Positions 17,608-27,456 of a stretch of 64,000 bases of DNA are shown in pieces; positions within the stretch are counted from its first letter, which is position 1, and each line of letters opens with the position of its first letter. The stretch lies in NCBI GenBank assembly GCA_020446675.1, contig JAGREE010000010.1, positions 1 to 64,000 of the forward strand, given 5' to 3'. Made by a program: the position numbers and the translations under genes. This stretch comes from Alphaproteobacteria bacterium. GTDB taxonomy: Bacteria > Pseudomonadota > Alphaproteobacteria > Sphingomonadales > Emcibacteraceae. The notes beneath the pieces were generated by a model. The model saw only the letters and a list, made by a program, of their open reading frames with translations, ran no database searches and had not been told where the DNA came from.

Positions 17608-18183
17608 TTATGCGGAAATACCCTCAGAAACCGGACTTGAGATTTTTGCCCGAAGTAAGCTGACAACATATTTGCTGTATTCCTGTGACAAATTAAAATA
17701 ATTTATGTTTTCAGGACGCCAGCGGCCAACCGGATGTTCTATTAGCACTATATTTGGCATAAATCTCTTAAATTCCACAATTGCCCGCGGCATATGTTCA
17801 AGTGACGTTACGACCCTAAGGCTTTTGAAATTGTTTAATTCAACCCACTGCATTGTTTCAATTGCGTTTCCCACTGTATCCACTGCTTTATTACCGCTTT
17901 CAATACAGCATTCTTCAAGATCAGGGCTGCTTCCCAAAAGTATTAATAATTCTTCACGTGTTACTTTTTCATCCACGCCGGAAATATATAACTTCTCGGC
18001 AAGATGGGCTTCCAATAACTTAACGGCAACATCCAATCGGTTTTGCCCACCGGTCAGAACGACAATAGCATCCGTTTTTTGTGTGCCACCGGGTGGTTTA
18101 TATGAAAGCTGATCTATATACCATAAAAATCCACCAAACCAGATCAGGCCCAGAAAAATTATGATTTTTAATAGACTTCGCAT
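17608..18183 (-). CDS. YdcF/ElyC-like DUF218 membrane protein
   Basis: Protein of 191 residues with one N-terminal membrane helix and a DUF218 domain. DAIVVLTGGQNRLDVAVKLL and KLYISGV match the SanA/ElyC/YdcF fold, some members of which affect envelope integrity; the exact role is not established. It starts 7 bases after ftsX and is followed by plsC, so it belongs to an ftsEX-dependent envelope operon. Confidence 0.82.
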   Translation of the reverse strand: MRSLLKIIIFLGLIWFGGFLWYIDQLSYKPPGGTQKTDAIVVLTGGQNRLDVAVKLLEAHLAEKLYISGVDEKVTREELLILLGSSPDLEECCIESGNKAVDTVGNAIETMQWVELNNFKSLRVVTSLEHMPRAIVEFKRFMPNIVLIEHPVGRWRPENINYFNLSQEYSKYVVSLLRAKISSPVSEGISA

Positions 18184-18190
18184 AACGCCG

Positions 18191-19072
18191 TTATACCATC
18201 CTTCCCAATTCCCGCATAACCGTTATTCGTGCTGTAACCATGGCCAGTGATGCAAATAATAAAGGAAAAAAAAGTAATATGGACATTTTTAGGTAAGGAA
18301 GTGTCGGTGTCTCAACCAGTCCCCCCGAAAGATCCTGCACCAGATTTAACAGACCATATACTGTTATAAAGGAAAGCAGAAGGCCAATAAGACCTCCTTT
18401 TAAGCCGTAATACATAAACCGTTTCTGATAGGCCTTTGCTATCATCTGGTCATGAGCACCCATCAGGTGCATAATAGCAATAATATTTTTATGTTCTGAC
18501 ATGCTTGATTTTGTACCAAAAATAACTATGCCCACAGATGCCAGCAATATCATGATCAGAATACCCAGAGCTGTATATTCAACTGTATAGGCGAGGTTAT
18601 AAAAATGGCTGAGCCATTTTGCATGATCGTCCAGATAAACATTATCGCTTATCTGTTTGAGTTTACTTTCAAGAGCGTCCAAATTGACATAAGCCTCTTC
18701 ACTTGTCTGAACATCAATCATAACAGGAACCGGAAGATCATCCGTAATATTGCCTGAACCAAGCCACGGCTCAAGCAGTGTTTTAAGCTCCTGATCCGAC
18801 AGTATCCTGACCTCCTCAATTCCCGGCGTCTGTCTTAAGGCCTTTTGAATTTCCAGAGACTCAGCTGTGATCTGGTCCTTATCTTCACCTGTAATTTGAA
18901 CAGTAATGCGTCCTTGAAGACTACTCGCCCAATTGTCAAACCCTGAGTGCAGAAGCAAACTCCCGGTCGCTGCGAGTGCACTTAAATAGACCATAATTGC
19001 CATCACCCACGGCAGTAACCTTGTCGCTTCCCCGCTTTTAACCGTTGGTAGAAAATTGAAAGATCGGCTCAT
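18191..19072 (-). CDS. ftsX: FtsX, cell division ABC transporter permease
   Basis: Permease-like subunit (293 residues) that with FtsE controls EnvC-type murein hydrolase activators at the septum. It shows a cytoplasmic N-tail, a first membrane helix (about residues 22-42), a periplasmic domain, and three C-terminal helices with the conserved MHLMGAHDQMI segment after the second helix. Its ATG overlaps the ftsE stop (ATGA). An EnvC-like candidate partner is encoded at 38638-39882. Confidence 0.92.
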   Translation of the reverse strand: MSRSFNFLPTVKSGEATRLLPWVMAIMVYLSALAATGSLLLHSGFDNWASSLQGRITVQITGEDKDQITAESLEIQKALRQTPGIEEVRILSDQELKTLLEPWLGSGNITDDLPVPVMIDVQTSEEAYVNLDALESKLKQISDNVYLDDHAKWLSHFYNLAYTVEYTALGILIMILLASVGIVIFGTKSSMSEHKNIIAIMHLMGAHDQMIAKAYQKRFMYYGLKGGLIGLLLSFITVYGLLNLVQDLSGGLVETPTLPYLKMSILLFFPLLFASLAMVTARITVMRELGRMV

Positions 19073-19779
19073 TGATCCCGCTCTTTTCCGACATTAAAGT
19101 CTGAAATATCTTTTTTATTGCCCTCAATATGCAGAAGTCTACCTCCAACAAGATGAAGCCTTGGAGCACCAACTTTTTTTACAAGTGCGCTATCATGGGT
19201 CGCTATAACAATTGTTGTGCCTAATTTATTTAGCTCGACAAAAAGATACATTAACCGTTCCGCCATTTCCGGATCCACATTCCCGGTTGGCTCGTCAGCA
19301 AGAAGAATATCCGGGCGTCTAATAACCGCACGGGCAATGGCCACTCTTTGTTTTTCCCCGCCCGATAATGTTGACGGCAGAGAGAGCATTTTATCTTCAA
19401 GACCGACCCATCGCAGCAATTCTTCCACATGCTCATTAATCTGCGCACCACTTCCCCCGGCAATTCTTAAGGGCAATGCCACATTATCAACAGCCGTCAT
19501 ATGATCAAGCAACCTGAAATCCTGAAAGACAACGCCAATTCGCCGTCTAAGCTTCGGAAGTTCATCACGCATAGCTTTGGCAACATCGCGGCCAAACATC
19601 ATAATTTCCCCGCAGCTTGGCCTTTGCGCAAGATACATTAATTTCAATAGTGACGTTTTACCAGCGCCACTTGGGCCCGTTAGAAAATGCATCGAACCTG
19701 GTTCGAGCTTAAATGAGATATCATTCAGGACTTCGTGCCCTTTATCATAACTCATGCTTACATTTCTAAATTCAACCAA
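19069..19779 (-). CDS. ftsE: FtsE, cell division ATP-binding protein
   Basis: ABC ATPase (236 residues). Walker A is GPSGAGKT at residues 35-42, the Q-loop FQDFRLLD, the signature LSGGEKQRVAIARA, Walker B ILLADEPTG and the switch His in IATHDSAL. The start appears to be TTG, preceded by AAAGGG; no ATG lies upstream of the first beta strand. It forms an operon with ftsX, the DUF218 gene and plsC. Confidence 0.93.
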   Translation of the reverse strand: MVEFRNVSMSYDKGHEVLNDISFKLEPGSMHFLTGPSGAGKTSLLKLMYLAQRPSCGEIMMFGRDVAKAMRDELPKLRRRIGVVFQDFRLLDHMTAVDNVALPLRIAGGSGAQINEHVEELLRWVGLEDKMLSLPSTLSGGEKQRVAIARAVIRRPDILLADEPTGNVDPEMAERLMYLFVELNKLGTTIVIATHDSALVKKVGAPRLHLVGGRLLHIEGNKKDISDFNVGKERDQ

Positions 19780-19940
19780 TGAAGAACCCTTTAAAATTCT
19801 AATTTCGGATTTTTCTTCTTAGACCATAGTCCTTTTAATAATGCAAACCCAATTACCGATCCTAAAAGAATAAAACAGTCTTCTTTGAGGATGTCTTGAA
19901 TTACTTTAAATACACTATATGTTAACGAAACTTTGTCAAT

Positions 19941-19968
19941 TTGACGGCTATAATTTCAAAAATATTAT
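19941..19968 (+). promoter_or_regulatory. Putative sigma70 promoter for the zinc-ribbon gene
   Basis: TTGACG, 16-base spacer, TATTAT, about 105 bases before the ATG at 20075. The -35 overlaps a short dyad GTCAA-T-TTGAC. The rest of the 295-base gap 19780-20074 is AT-rich and holds only a start-less reading frame on the minus strand. Confidence 0.5.
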
Positions 19969-20074
19969 TTGGGAAAATTTTTGGAACAAAATCATATCCT
20001 ATTGATAATCGTAACTATGCATACTATAACGTGTTTTTTAAATTAACTATAATACAGAAAACGGGCCTTTTTAA

Positions 20075-20926
20075 ATGATCCTGACTTGTCCGGAATGTAA
20101 ATCCAGATATGTTGTGAACCCTGCGGCATTAATGCCAAGGGGAAGGACTGTACGCTGTGCAAAATGCAGCCATAGCTGGTTTGAAGAAAAGCCGGATGAA
20201 AATGTATTTCCTGCTGCTGCTAAAACCTCTCAAAATCCGGAACCGGCTGAGCCTGAAAATACAGGTGAAAATGAGGAAGTAAATGAAAAAAATAACAATC
20301 CTCCTCCGAATGAAAGTCCGGCGACAGATAAAACCGACAACAGCAGTAATGAAAGTGGTGAGGAAGATTTTGACTTCCCTATAAATAAACCGCCTAAAAG
20401 ACGCAGACCGGTCCCAAAAGGATCTAATCTGCCTGCGCTCCAAAATCAAAAATATGGATCCAATAAGATTGGATGGATTTCGCTTGCTGTTTTTGTTACG
20501 GCCGTGATCTGCTCCTTCATGATATTTCAGGATGCTATCATAAAAAGTTGGCCCGCTTCGAAGAAGCTTTATGTAGCAATCGGATTAGAAGAGGGAAATG
20601 TAACAAAAGCCCCTGTTAAAGCCGAACTCGCGCCAATTGAAGAGCGTTTGAGTATAGGTGGCATTACGCCAAGACGTGAAAATGTAAATAATGTATCCAA
20701 CCTTGTCATTACCGGTTTTGTCGAAAATATTTCGAGTGAAATACAATCCGTTCCGGCTATTAAAATAATGCTGCTCGATTCAAATCGCCGAAAAATAAGG
20801 GAATGGAGCGTTCAAACACAAAAATCTCTGCTTAATCCTTCAGAAAAAGTAGACTTTGAAACTTCGCTGCCATCTCCGCCGCCGGAAGCAAAAGATATCA
20901 GCATTGATTTTGTAAAAAATAACTGA
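20075..20926 (+). CDS. MJ0042-type zinc-ribbon and DUF3426 membrane protein
   Basis: Protein of 283 residues. The N-terminus is an MJ0042 zinc ribbon with Cys at 5, 8, 28 and 31 (CPEC...CAKC). Then come a long acidic, Asn/Pro/Glu-rich linker, a basic patch PKRRRPVPKG, one membrane helix (about residues 128-150) and a C-terminal DUF3426 domain. The topology implies a cytoplasmic zinc ribbon and a periplasmic C-terminal domain. Such proteins are common near ftsEX in Alphaproteobacteria; function is unknown. It is followed by cpdR on the same strand. Confidence 0.82.
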   Translation: MILTCPECKSRYVVNPAALMPRGRTVRCAKCSHSWFEEKPDENVFPAAAKTSQNPEPAEPENTGENEEVNEKNNNPPPNESPATDKTDNSSNESGEEDFDFPINKPPKRRRPVPKGSNLPALQNQKYGSNKIGWISLAVFVTAVICSFMIFQDAIIKSWPASKKLYVAIGLEEGNVTKAPVKAELAPIEERLSIGGITPRRENVNNVSNLVITGFVENISSEIQSVPAIKIMLLDSNRRKIREWSVQTQKSLLNPSEKVDFETSLPSPPPEAKDISIDFVKNN

Positions 20927-20992
20927 AAAAATAATAAAATATAAAGAATTTATGTGTATTCATGGCCGTTGTAAGTAACAATTGGACTGACT

Positions 20993-21367
20993 ATGGCACG
21001 AATTTTAATCGCAGAAGATGAAGTCGCCGTTCGTACATTTATTTGTCGGGCACTAAAACTTCGGGGTCATGACACCATGGGTGTAGCGGATGGTGGCGCG
21101 GCAATCGTAGAATTGCAAAATAATCAATATGATCTGCTTCTGACCGACATTATAATGCCGGTTATGGATGGCATTTCACTGGCGTTAAAAGTAACTGCTG
21201 AATATCCGGCAATGCCAATATTAATGATGACAGGCTTTGTCCATGAAAAGCAGCGCGCCCATAACATGGGCAGCTTAATTAATAACGTTATCAGTAAGCC
21301 GTTTTCACTTGATGAAATTTGTCATGCCGTTGATGAGGTCCTGATGGCTTATCAGCAGGTTCATTGA
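20993..21367 (+). CDS. cpdR: CpdR-like single-domain response regulator
   Basis: Stand-alone receiver domain (124 residues) with no output domain. The phosphoacceptor is Asp52 in LLTDIIMPVMDG; the acidic pocket EDE is at 8-10, the conserved Thr in MMTGF and the Lys in SKPFS. The opening MARILIAEDE and ISLALKV closely resemble Caulobacter CpdR, which primes ClpXP proteolysis of cell-cycle factors when unphosphorylated. The homology call is good; conservation of that role is inferred. It converges on the DUF4175 gene with no gap. Confidence 0.83.
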   Translation: MARILIAEDEVAVRTFICRALKLRGHDTMGVADGGAAIVELQNNQYDLLLTDIIMPVMDGISLALKVTAEYPAMPILMMTGFVHEKQRAHNMGSLINNVISKPFSLDEICHAVDEVLMAYQQVH

Positions 21368-23464
21368 TTACAATACCGGCGCAGAAGTAATTTCCTTCAT
21401 TATATTCTGGAGCTCCGGTGACTGTAAGATTGGCCTGTTCAGAACCCTTTTCAGATTGCTCATCACAGTAATGAGTTCAGTTTGATCCTGAGTTACCTGA
21501 TTAATCTCACTTTTTTTCATTCCAGCCAGAATTTCTTCTACCAGCTCTGAAGCATTTTGTATCAGATAATCTGAACTATCGCCGGTAAATGAGATTTTCT
21601 CCCCCAGAAGCTTAACCGCATTACCCACTTTGGTCTGGAGCAATATCTGACTGTGTTTTTGGCTGATCTTTTTTTCCTGGCTATTATTGCGAAGGTCCAG
21701 TCCTGATTTTTCCCTCATTGTACTGGCCAATTTCACTCTCATCTGATCATTAAAGGAACTGGCAAGCAATGTTTTTTGTATGGCAATTAAATTATCAATA
21801 ATTTTCTGACTTTCAGAAAGGGCAAAATAATTTCCAAGACCCCCTTTTCCAAAGATAAGGTCATCATTCTGAACAAGTCCTTTACGCATAAAATCAACAA
21901 TAAGGGCCGCATTATAATATTTACCCTGATCGCTGAAGGTCAGAATATAGCTGTATAATTTTCTTAAGGCTCCAATATCAATATCAAGAGGGTAATTTGC
22001 CGAAGTGGTCGTATATGTTGCATATACATAATCCTGAAACAACTTGTCGACTTCCCTTAAATTTTCTCTAATGTCCAGAACCTCTTTTTTCTGGTTGATG
22101 GAAAGTTTAAGGTGATCCAGTGAATCGAGTAAACTATTTTCAATCGGCCCAAGTTCACTATCCTCAAGTTTCTGCGCAATATCCCAAAGCAAATTACGCG
22201 CCATCTCTCTATCGGTTGGATAAACCGGATCAGAAAGCCGTCTGTAAGCCGATTGCATTGCCATATAATAGACGGGTGGCAGAAACTCATTTTCCGTCAA
22301 CAGTCCCAATGCCCTGATTTGTCGGGCAATCGAATTTAATTCATAGTCAGGTTTAGCCAATTCACGGTGAAGGGATATTAGCTTGCTCGCTATTTCATTT
22401 TTATAAAATTTTTCCGGAATTTGTACTTTATGAATAACCGCTGTCGAAATTTGACCCGCCTCATCTTCAACAGATAACACCAGATCAAGCGTCTCCCCCG
22501 CATGATCAGAACTGGTAAAGTCCAGGTAAAAAATATTCTTATATGCCTCTATTTTACTGGCCTTTAAATTTTTGATATCACTCTGTACTCCAGCCGCATC
22601 AATCAGTCCCACAGAGGTCTTCATGATTTTTCTGTCATCTTTTACTTCAACTTTTAATGCCAGATAGCCTTTGTTGTTTTTATAATCTTCCAGGGCAAAC
22701 TGATTAATAACCGGTGCCGGATCATCAATAAGATCGATCGGCCAGGAAGCAATTGTGAATGCGCCCTGTTTTAATGACCAAAAATTTTGATTATCTATTT
22801 TCGCACTGGCTTTAAAGCTGCCATCTGGCATTTCTTCAAATGAAATTATGGCACCATCGGACAATTCAATTTTTGGTGCCCACTTTATCCCTTTTACATG
22901 GACATCTAGAACGCTGCCTTCATAAATTGGGTTTAACGCTGTCTTAATTTCATCCGGCTTTTTAAAGTCTATGGTTACAGTATCCTCTTTAAGATAAAGA
23001 GGTGCTGTAACCGTTATTTTTATTTCAGCAGAAGGATAATCAAAAAGAGCCCTTGGTTTTACGGCAAGTTCGGATAATCTGGAAAAATCCTGATAATTAA
23101 CAAATAAAATAACACTTGCCGCTAGTGCGCTCAGACAAAAACCGGACTTTAAAAGAGTTCCGGCCTTATTTATTCTGCCTGATACACCCAGCATGATAAA
23201 TCCGGCACAGCCCAAAATAGCTGCCAGATAAAATATTGCCTGTATCCAGGATGGAACAAAAGCCCAAAGATCAAGGAAAGAAATGCTGACATATAAACAT
23301 AAAATAGTCGCCGCTGAGTAAACTCCGCCCGATATTGATACCAGACCGGAAGCCCCAGACAATTGTACTGATGTTGATTTATCCTGCTCTTCTATCAGAT
23401 CAACCCTTTTTATTTTTAGACTTACCCTATTTTGACAGCCATGGGGCAAGCTGATCAAGTCCAA
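21368..23464 (-). CDS. TIGR02302/DUF4175 family membrane protein
   Basis: Large alphaproteobacterial protein of unknown function, next to lysA as is usual. Two or three membrane segments occupy roughly residues 45-135, followed by a long hydrophilic region with YPSAEIKITVTAPLYLKE and helical segments. At 698 residues it is short for the family (commonly above 800) and lacks the low-complexity C-terminal tail; the shortening is inferred from memory of the family. The start is uncertain: no ATG is available, and TTG codons at 23464, 23458 or 23449 all overlap the 3' end of lysA. Confidence 0.75.
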   Translation of the reverse strand: MDLISLPHGCQNRVSLKIKRVDLIEEQDKSTSVQLSGASGLVSISGGVYSAATILCLYVSISFLDLWAFVPSWIQAIFYLAAILGCAGFIMLGVSGRINKAGTLLKSGFCLSALAASVILFVNYQDFSRLSELAVKPRALFDYPSAEIKITVTAPLYLKEDTVTIDFKKPDEIKTALNPIYEGSVLDVHVKGIKWAPKIELSDGAIISFEEMPDGSFKASAKIDNQNFWSLKQGAFTIASWPIDLIDDPAPVINQFALEDYKNNKGYLALKVEVKDDRKIMKTSVGLIDAAGVQSDIKNLKASKIEAYKNIFYLDFTSSDHAGETLDLVLSVEDEAGQISTAVIHKVQIPEKFYKNEIASKLISLHRELAKPDYELNSIARQIRALGLLTENEFLPPVYYMAMQSAYRRLSDPVYPTDREMARNLLWDIAQKLEDSELGPIENSLLDSLDHLKLSINQKKEVLDIRENLREVDKLFQDYVYATYTTTSANYPLDIDIGALRKLYSYILTFSDQGKYYNAALIVDFMRKGLVQNDDLIFGKGGLGNYFALSESQKIIDNLIAIQKTLLASSFNDQMRVKLASTMREKSGLDLRNNSQEKKISQKHSQILLQTKVGNAVKLLGEKISFTGDSSDYLIQNASELVEEILAGMKKSEINQVTQDQTELITVMSNLKRVLNRPILQSPELQNIMKEITSAPVL

Positions 23465-24689
23465 TTATGTCATCATATGTTGGTCTTGGCCTGACAATGG
23501 CAAATTCTTTATCATTTACAAGTACTTCTGGTACAAGCCGTCTTGTATTATAGGTCGATGCCATCACAGCACCATACGCCCCGACAGAGCGAATCGCCAA
23601 CAGATCGCCACTTTCCATTGGGGTGATTAAGCGATTGGTTGCAAAAGTGTCACCGGTTTCACAGACTGGCCCGACAATATCAAAAAGCTCTCTGTCCTGA
23701 TGACTTTCATTAACTGAAACTATTTCATGATAGGCATCATACATGCTCGGCCGGACGAGATCATTCATCGCCGCATCAACTATCAGAAATTTTCTTTCCT
23801 GGCCCTTTTTCACATAAACAACTTTGGAAACAAGGATACCGGCATTGCCCACAAGAAACCGGCCCGGCTCAATGATAATCTGACAGCCAAGATGACTGAC
23901 CACTCTTTTGACCATTTCTGCATATTCAGCAGGCAGGGGTGTTAATTCTTCTCCCTGATAAGGAATGCCCAAACCACCGCCCAAATCAAGGCGGGTAATT
24001 TCATGTCCGTCTTCCCGAAGTGTTTCAATAAGACCTGAGATTCTTTTAAATGCTTCTTCAAACGGATCAAGTTCGGTAATTTGGGACCCGATATGAAGAT
24101 CAAGCCCTACAAGCTTTATACCGGAAAGGCTTGCCGCGGTTGCACAAATTTCACGGACATTAACCCACGGAACACCAAATTTATTTTCTGATTTTCCTGT
24201 TGAAATTTTTGCATGGGTTTTAGCATCTACATCCGGATTAACCCGGAAAGTTATATCCGCCACTTTGCCGAGCCTTGTTGCGACTTCACTTAATTGGTAA
24301 AGCTCCGGCTCGCTTTCCACATTAAACTGATAAATTCCCTGCTCTAGCGCAAAGGCCATTTCATCAACAGTTTTAGCAACACCGGAATAAACTATTTTTT
24401 TTGCTGGAATTCCTGCCAGGAGCGCCCTTCTCATTTCACCTTCGGACACAACATCAGCACCAGACCCCATCTCAGCAAATGATTTAATAACCGACTGATT
24501 AGTATTCGCCTTAACTGCATAACAGATTAAAACATCAAGATCACCAAATGCCTCCTTAAACTGGTTATACTGATATGCCAATGATGCACTGGAATATAAA
24601 TAAAAAGGTGTACCGACCTGCTTTGCAATGTCAGCAACTTTAACATTTTCAACGGTCATTTCACCGTCACGATACTCAAAAAAATTCAT
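23427..24689 (-). CDS. lysA: Diaminopimelate decarboxylase
   Basis: PLP enzyme (420 residues) that converts meso-diaminopimelate to L-lysine, the last step of lysine synthesis. The PLP lysine is Lys60 in CYAVKANTN; other signatures are GLDLHIGSQI, the phosphate-binding EPGRFLVGNAG, GPVCETGDTF and VGAYGAVMASTYN. It is downstream of argH and the small lptM gene, an arrangement conserved in Proteobacteria. Its 3' end overlaps the start of the DUF4175 gene by 38 bases. Confidence 0.96.
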   Translation of the reverse strand: MNFFEYRDGEMTVENVKVADIAKQVGTPFYLYSSASLAYQYNQFKEAFGDLDVLICYAVKANTNQSVIKSFAEMGSGADVVSEGEMRRALLAGIPAKKIVYSGVAKTVDEMAFALEQGIYQFNVESEPELYQLSEVATRLGKVADITFRVNPDVDAKTHAKISTGKSENKFGVPWVNVREICATAASLSGIKLVGLDLHIGSQITELDPFEEAFKRISGLIETLREDGHEITRLDLGGGLGIPYQGEELTPLPAEYAEMVKRVVSHLGCQIIIEPGRFLVGNAGILVSKVVYVKKGQERKFLIVDAAMNDLVRPSMYDAYHEIVSVNESHQDRELFDIVGPVCETGDTFATNRLITPMESGDLLAIRSVGAYGAVMASTYNTRRLVPEVLVNDKEFAIVRPRPTYDDIIGLDQLAPWLSK

Positions 24690-24701
24690 GCCAACCCCGG
24701 C

Positions 24702-24821
24702 TTAGTTATTGTTTGATGGTGCATCTTTTTGCGGAGGGGGTAATAACTCACCACGCTTGCCGCAGGATATTGACATAGAACATAAAATTCCAATCAAAAT
24801 CAACTTCATAATATGCTTCAT
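24702..24821 (-). CDS. lptM: LptM (YifL)-type small lipoprotein
   Basis: Gene of 39 codons between argH and lysA. It encodes a hydrophobic signal ending in a lipobox with the acylated Cys in SISCGKRG, followed by LLPPPQ and a short polar tail. CGK-G-L--P is the hallmark of LptM, a lipoprotein that helps assemble the LPS translocon LptD/LptE, and the position next to lysA is typical. An alternative in-frame ATG at 24809 gives 35 residues. It begins 4 bases after the argH stop. Confidence 0.85.
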   Translation of the reverse strand: MKHIMKLILIGILCSMSISCGKRGELLPPPQKDAPSNNN

Positions 24822-24824
24822 AAA

Positions 24825-26228
24825 CTAGCCGATCCTTTCCCGGGCGATCGCCACTTGGCGCCTCACTTCAGACGGCGCCGTCCCGCCGAAGCTAACCCGG
24901 CTTGCAACGGACTTTTCAACACTTAAAACACTGAAGACATCTTCCGTAATTTTAGGCTCCACCGTTTGCATTTCCGCTAATGTAAGACCGTCTAGATCGC
25001 AGCCTTTCTTTTCAGCCATGGCAACAAGGCTGCCGGTTATATGGTGAGCATTTCTAAATGGCAGGCCGAGAACGCGCACCACCCAGTCCGCAAGATCTGT
25101 TGCTGTAATAAACCCGACATCGGTCGATTTTTTCATTTTATCAGCATTGACTTTCATATCCTCAACCATGCCCGTCATAGCAGCAATTATAAGCTCATAT
25201 GTTTCGGCAGCGTCAAAAGTGGCCTCTTTATCTTCCTGCATATCCTTTGAAAAAGTAAGTGCCAGTCCTTTCATCGTTATAAGCAGACTGTTCAGTGAGC
25301 CTATGATGCGGCCCGACTTGCCGCGGCAAAGCTCAGCAGCATCGGGATTTCTTTTTTGCGGCATAATGGAAGACCCTGTTGTAAAACTGTCTGACATTTC
25401 AATGAATTTAAACTGCGCAGAAGACCACGTAACCATTTCTTCCGCCAATCTTGAGACATGCACCGCGCTGATAGCCGCCGCTGACATATATTCAAGGGCA
25501 AAGTCCCTGTCAGAAACTGAATCCATTGAATTTGCCGTTGGCCGGTCAAAGCCAAGCGCTTCCGCTGTCTGATGCCGGTTAATTGGAAAAGACGTTCCCG
25601 CAAGAGCCGCAGAACCCAATGGGCATTCGTTAAGTCTCTTTCTCGCATCCTGAAATCTTAAGCGGTCCCTTGTAAACATCTCAAAATATGCCAGAAGATG
25701 GTGACCGAATGTCACAGGCTGGGCACTTTGAAGATGCGTAAAACCGGGCAGAATTACGTCTGCATTTTCTTCAGCTCTGTCAACCAGAGCCAATTGCAGG
25801 GCTTTTAAAGCGTTGTCAGCATGATCACAGGCATCCCGAACCCAGATTTTAAAATCAGTGGCCACCTGGTCATTTCTTGAACGCGCCGTATGTAACCGGC
25901 CAGCAGCAGGTCCGATAATTTCAGTCAGGCGCGCCTCAACATTCATATGGATATCTTCAAGGGCTGCTGAAAATGAAAAAGTCCCTGATTCTATTTCTTT
26001 TTCAATCTGTTTTAGGCCAGACTGAATAGCGTCACCATCCTCTTTTGAGATGATGTTACAGGACACCAGCATTTTACAATGTTCAATAGATCCTCTGATA
26101 TCCTGACGGTATAAGATTTTATCAAAATCTATAGAGGCGTTGATTTTTTCCATAATTTCAGATACACCTCCCTCGAACCGGCCGCCCCAGAGAGTGTTTG
26201 CTTTTGGCATTTGTGTTTTATCGTTCAT
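24825..26228 (-). CDS. argH: Argininosuccinate lyase
   Basis: Fumarase/aspartase superfamily enzyme (467 residues) that cleaves argininosuccinate to arginine and fumarate. Motifs are LWGGRFEGG at the N-terminus, [32 protein letters not shown] and the superfamily signature [12 protein letters not shown]. It is divergent from tlpA with a 34-base gap, and first in an argH-lptM-lysA operon. Confidence 0.96.
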   Translation of the reverse strand: MNDKTQMPKANTLWGGRFEGGVSEIMEKINASIDFDKILYRQDIRGSIEHCKMLVSCNIISKEDGDAIQSGLKQIEKEIESGTFSFSAALEDIHMNVEARLTEIIGPAAGRLHTARSRNDQVATDFKIWVRDACDHADNALKALQLALVDRAEENADVILPGFTHLQSAQPVTFGHHLLAYFEMFTRDRLRFQDARKRLNECPLGSAALAGTSFPINRHQTAEALGFDRPTANSMDSVSDRDFALEYMSAAAISAVHVSRLAEEMVTWSSAQFKFIEMSDSFTTGSSIMPQKRNPDAAELCRGKSGRIIGSLNSLLITMKGLALTFSKDMQEDKEATFDAAETYELIIAAMTGMVEDMKVNADKMKKSTDVGFITATDLADWVVRVLGLPFRNAHHITGSLVAMAEKKGCDLDGLTLAEMQTVEPKITEDVFSVLSVEKSVASRVSFGGTAPSEVRRQVAIARERIG

Positions 26229-26262
26229 CCATCTGTTCTTTATTTTTTTGCACGAGGTAAAT

Positions 26263-26856
26263 ATGAAAAATAAATCTGTTTATATCCTATCCTTCATCGC
26301 CCTGTGCATTGCTGCTATTTCTTTTTACATGATAGGGAATACGCCAAATAATGGCGTACCGCAAGGTCTTACCGCAGGGGCAATGAAAAGATTTGAGTTT
26401 CATAATAGCCCGGTACCCGCCACCAACGCTGTCTTTAAGGACGAAAACGGTAACGATGTAACTTTTTCTGACTTTAAGGGAAAAGTAATTCTGGTCAATA
26501 TATGGGCAACCTGGTGTGCGCCATGCGTAAAGGAAATGCCTGATTTGAATGAACTTCAGAAATCTTTGGGTGGTGAAAAATTCCAGGTCGTACTCGTTTC
26601 AGAAAATCAGGACGGAATGGACAGCTCAATTGAATTTCTAAAATCAAACAAGATAGATTGCCTAAACACATATTTCGACAGCAACAGAGGGGTGGCGCGC
26701 AGTTTAAAGACCAATGCCCTTCCCACCAGCATTCTGATCAATGCTGAAGGGGATGAGGTTGGCCGCCTGATTGGTCCAGCTGACTGGAATTCAGGCGATG
26801 CCAAGGCATTGATAAATTATGTTATGTTAAAACAAAACCAGGACTTGTCTGACTAG
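26263..26856 (+). CDS. tlpA: TlpA-family thiol:disulfide oxidoreductase
   Basis: Membrane-anchored periplasmic thioredoxin-like protein (197 residues). One N-terminal membrane anchor (about residues 6-24) precedes a thioredoxin fold with the active site WATWCAPC (Cys85 and Cys88) and the cis-Pro loop [10 protein letters not shown]. The start has GAGGT upstream; a longer frame begins inside argH but is not supported. Divergence from argH is the usual alphaproteobacterial arrangement. It likely acts as a reductant for cytochrome c or oxidase assembly, as known for TlpA. Confidence 0.9.
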   Translation: MKNKSVYILSFIALCIAAISFYMIGNTPNNGVPQGLTAGAMKRFEFHNSPVPATNAVFKDENGNDVTFSDFKGKVILVNIWATWCAPCVKEMPDLNELQKSLGGEKFQVVLVSENQDGMDSSIEFLKSNKIDCLNTYFDSNRGVARSLKTNALPTSILINAEGDEVGRLIGPADWNSGDAKALINYVMLKQNQDLSD

Positions 26857-26863
26857 AATTATC

Positions 26864-27328
26864 CTACAAATGTTTGGTACATCCATCACACGAAACCATA
26901 AGCTCCAAATGATATTTGCTTACCTGAAAGCCGCTTTGTTTTATATTCTGATCAAATACTTCTGTCAGCTTATTATCATTAATTGATGATACTTCACCGC
27001 AATGCTGACAAATAAGCAAAATTGATTCATCACTTTTTTCTTTTGGACTTTTTAATGCAACAAAGGTTCTCGTGCTCAATATGCGACGCACTAATCCTTT
27101 ATTTTGCAATTCATTTAATGCTCTATAGACAGTTGCTGCAGCATTAACACCTTTTTTCTTCAGCAGTTCCAGTATTTCGTATGCACCCGCAGAACGGTCC
27201 AACTGGCATAAAATGTCATAGACCATTTTCTGGTTTGCGGTGAGGCGTAGATTTTTTGCCATTATCACTGGCGGACAGCAGATAGCCTTTTCTTTTTCAT
27301 TTTTCAATAAAGCAGTTCTGTTTATCAT
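26864..27328 (-). CDS. zur: Zur, Fur-family zinc uptake regulator
   Basis: Fur-superfamily repressor (154 residues). An N-terminal winged helix (LTANQKMVYDILCQ, then AATVYRALNELQNKGLV) is followed by a dimerisation domain with two structural zinc CXXC pairs, CQHC and CDGC, the second near the C-terminus. Both CXXC pairs, the adjacent zinc-receptor gene and the perfect Zur-type palindrome at 27882 favour Zur over Fur. GAGGAAG precedes the chosen ATG; an internal Met at 27262 is less likely. Confidence 0.88.
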   Translation of the reverse strand: MINRTALLKNEKEKAICCPPVIMAKNLRLTANQKMVYDILCQLDRSAGAYEILELLKKKGVNAAATVYRALNELQNKGLVRRILSTRTFVALKSPKEKSDESILLICQHCGEVSSINDNKLTEVFDQNIKQSGFQVSKYHLELMVSCDGCTKHL

Positions 27329-27456
27329 TTTGCTTCCTCATAATGATGCCAAATAATTCCTGCTTAGTGGCAATAGATTATTCGACAATTCATACAAATT
27401 AATTACGAAACATCCACGAGAGATGGCCGTAAATTAAGGTTGGTAATTAATTATGA

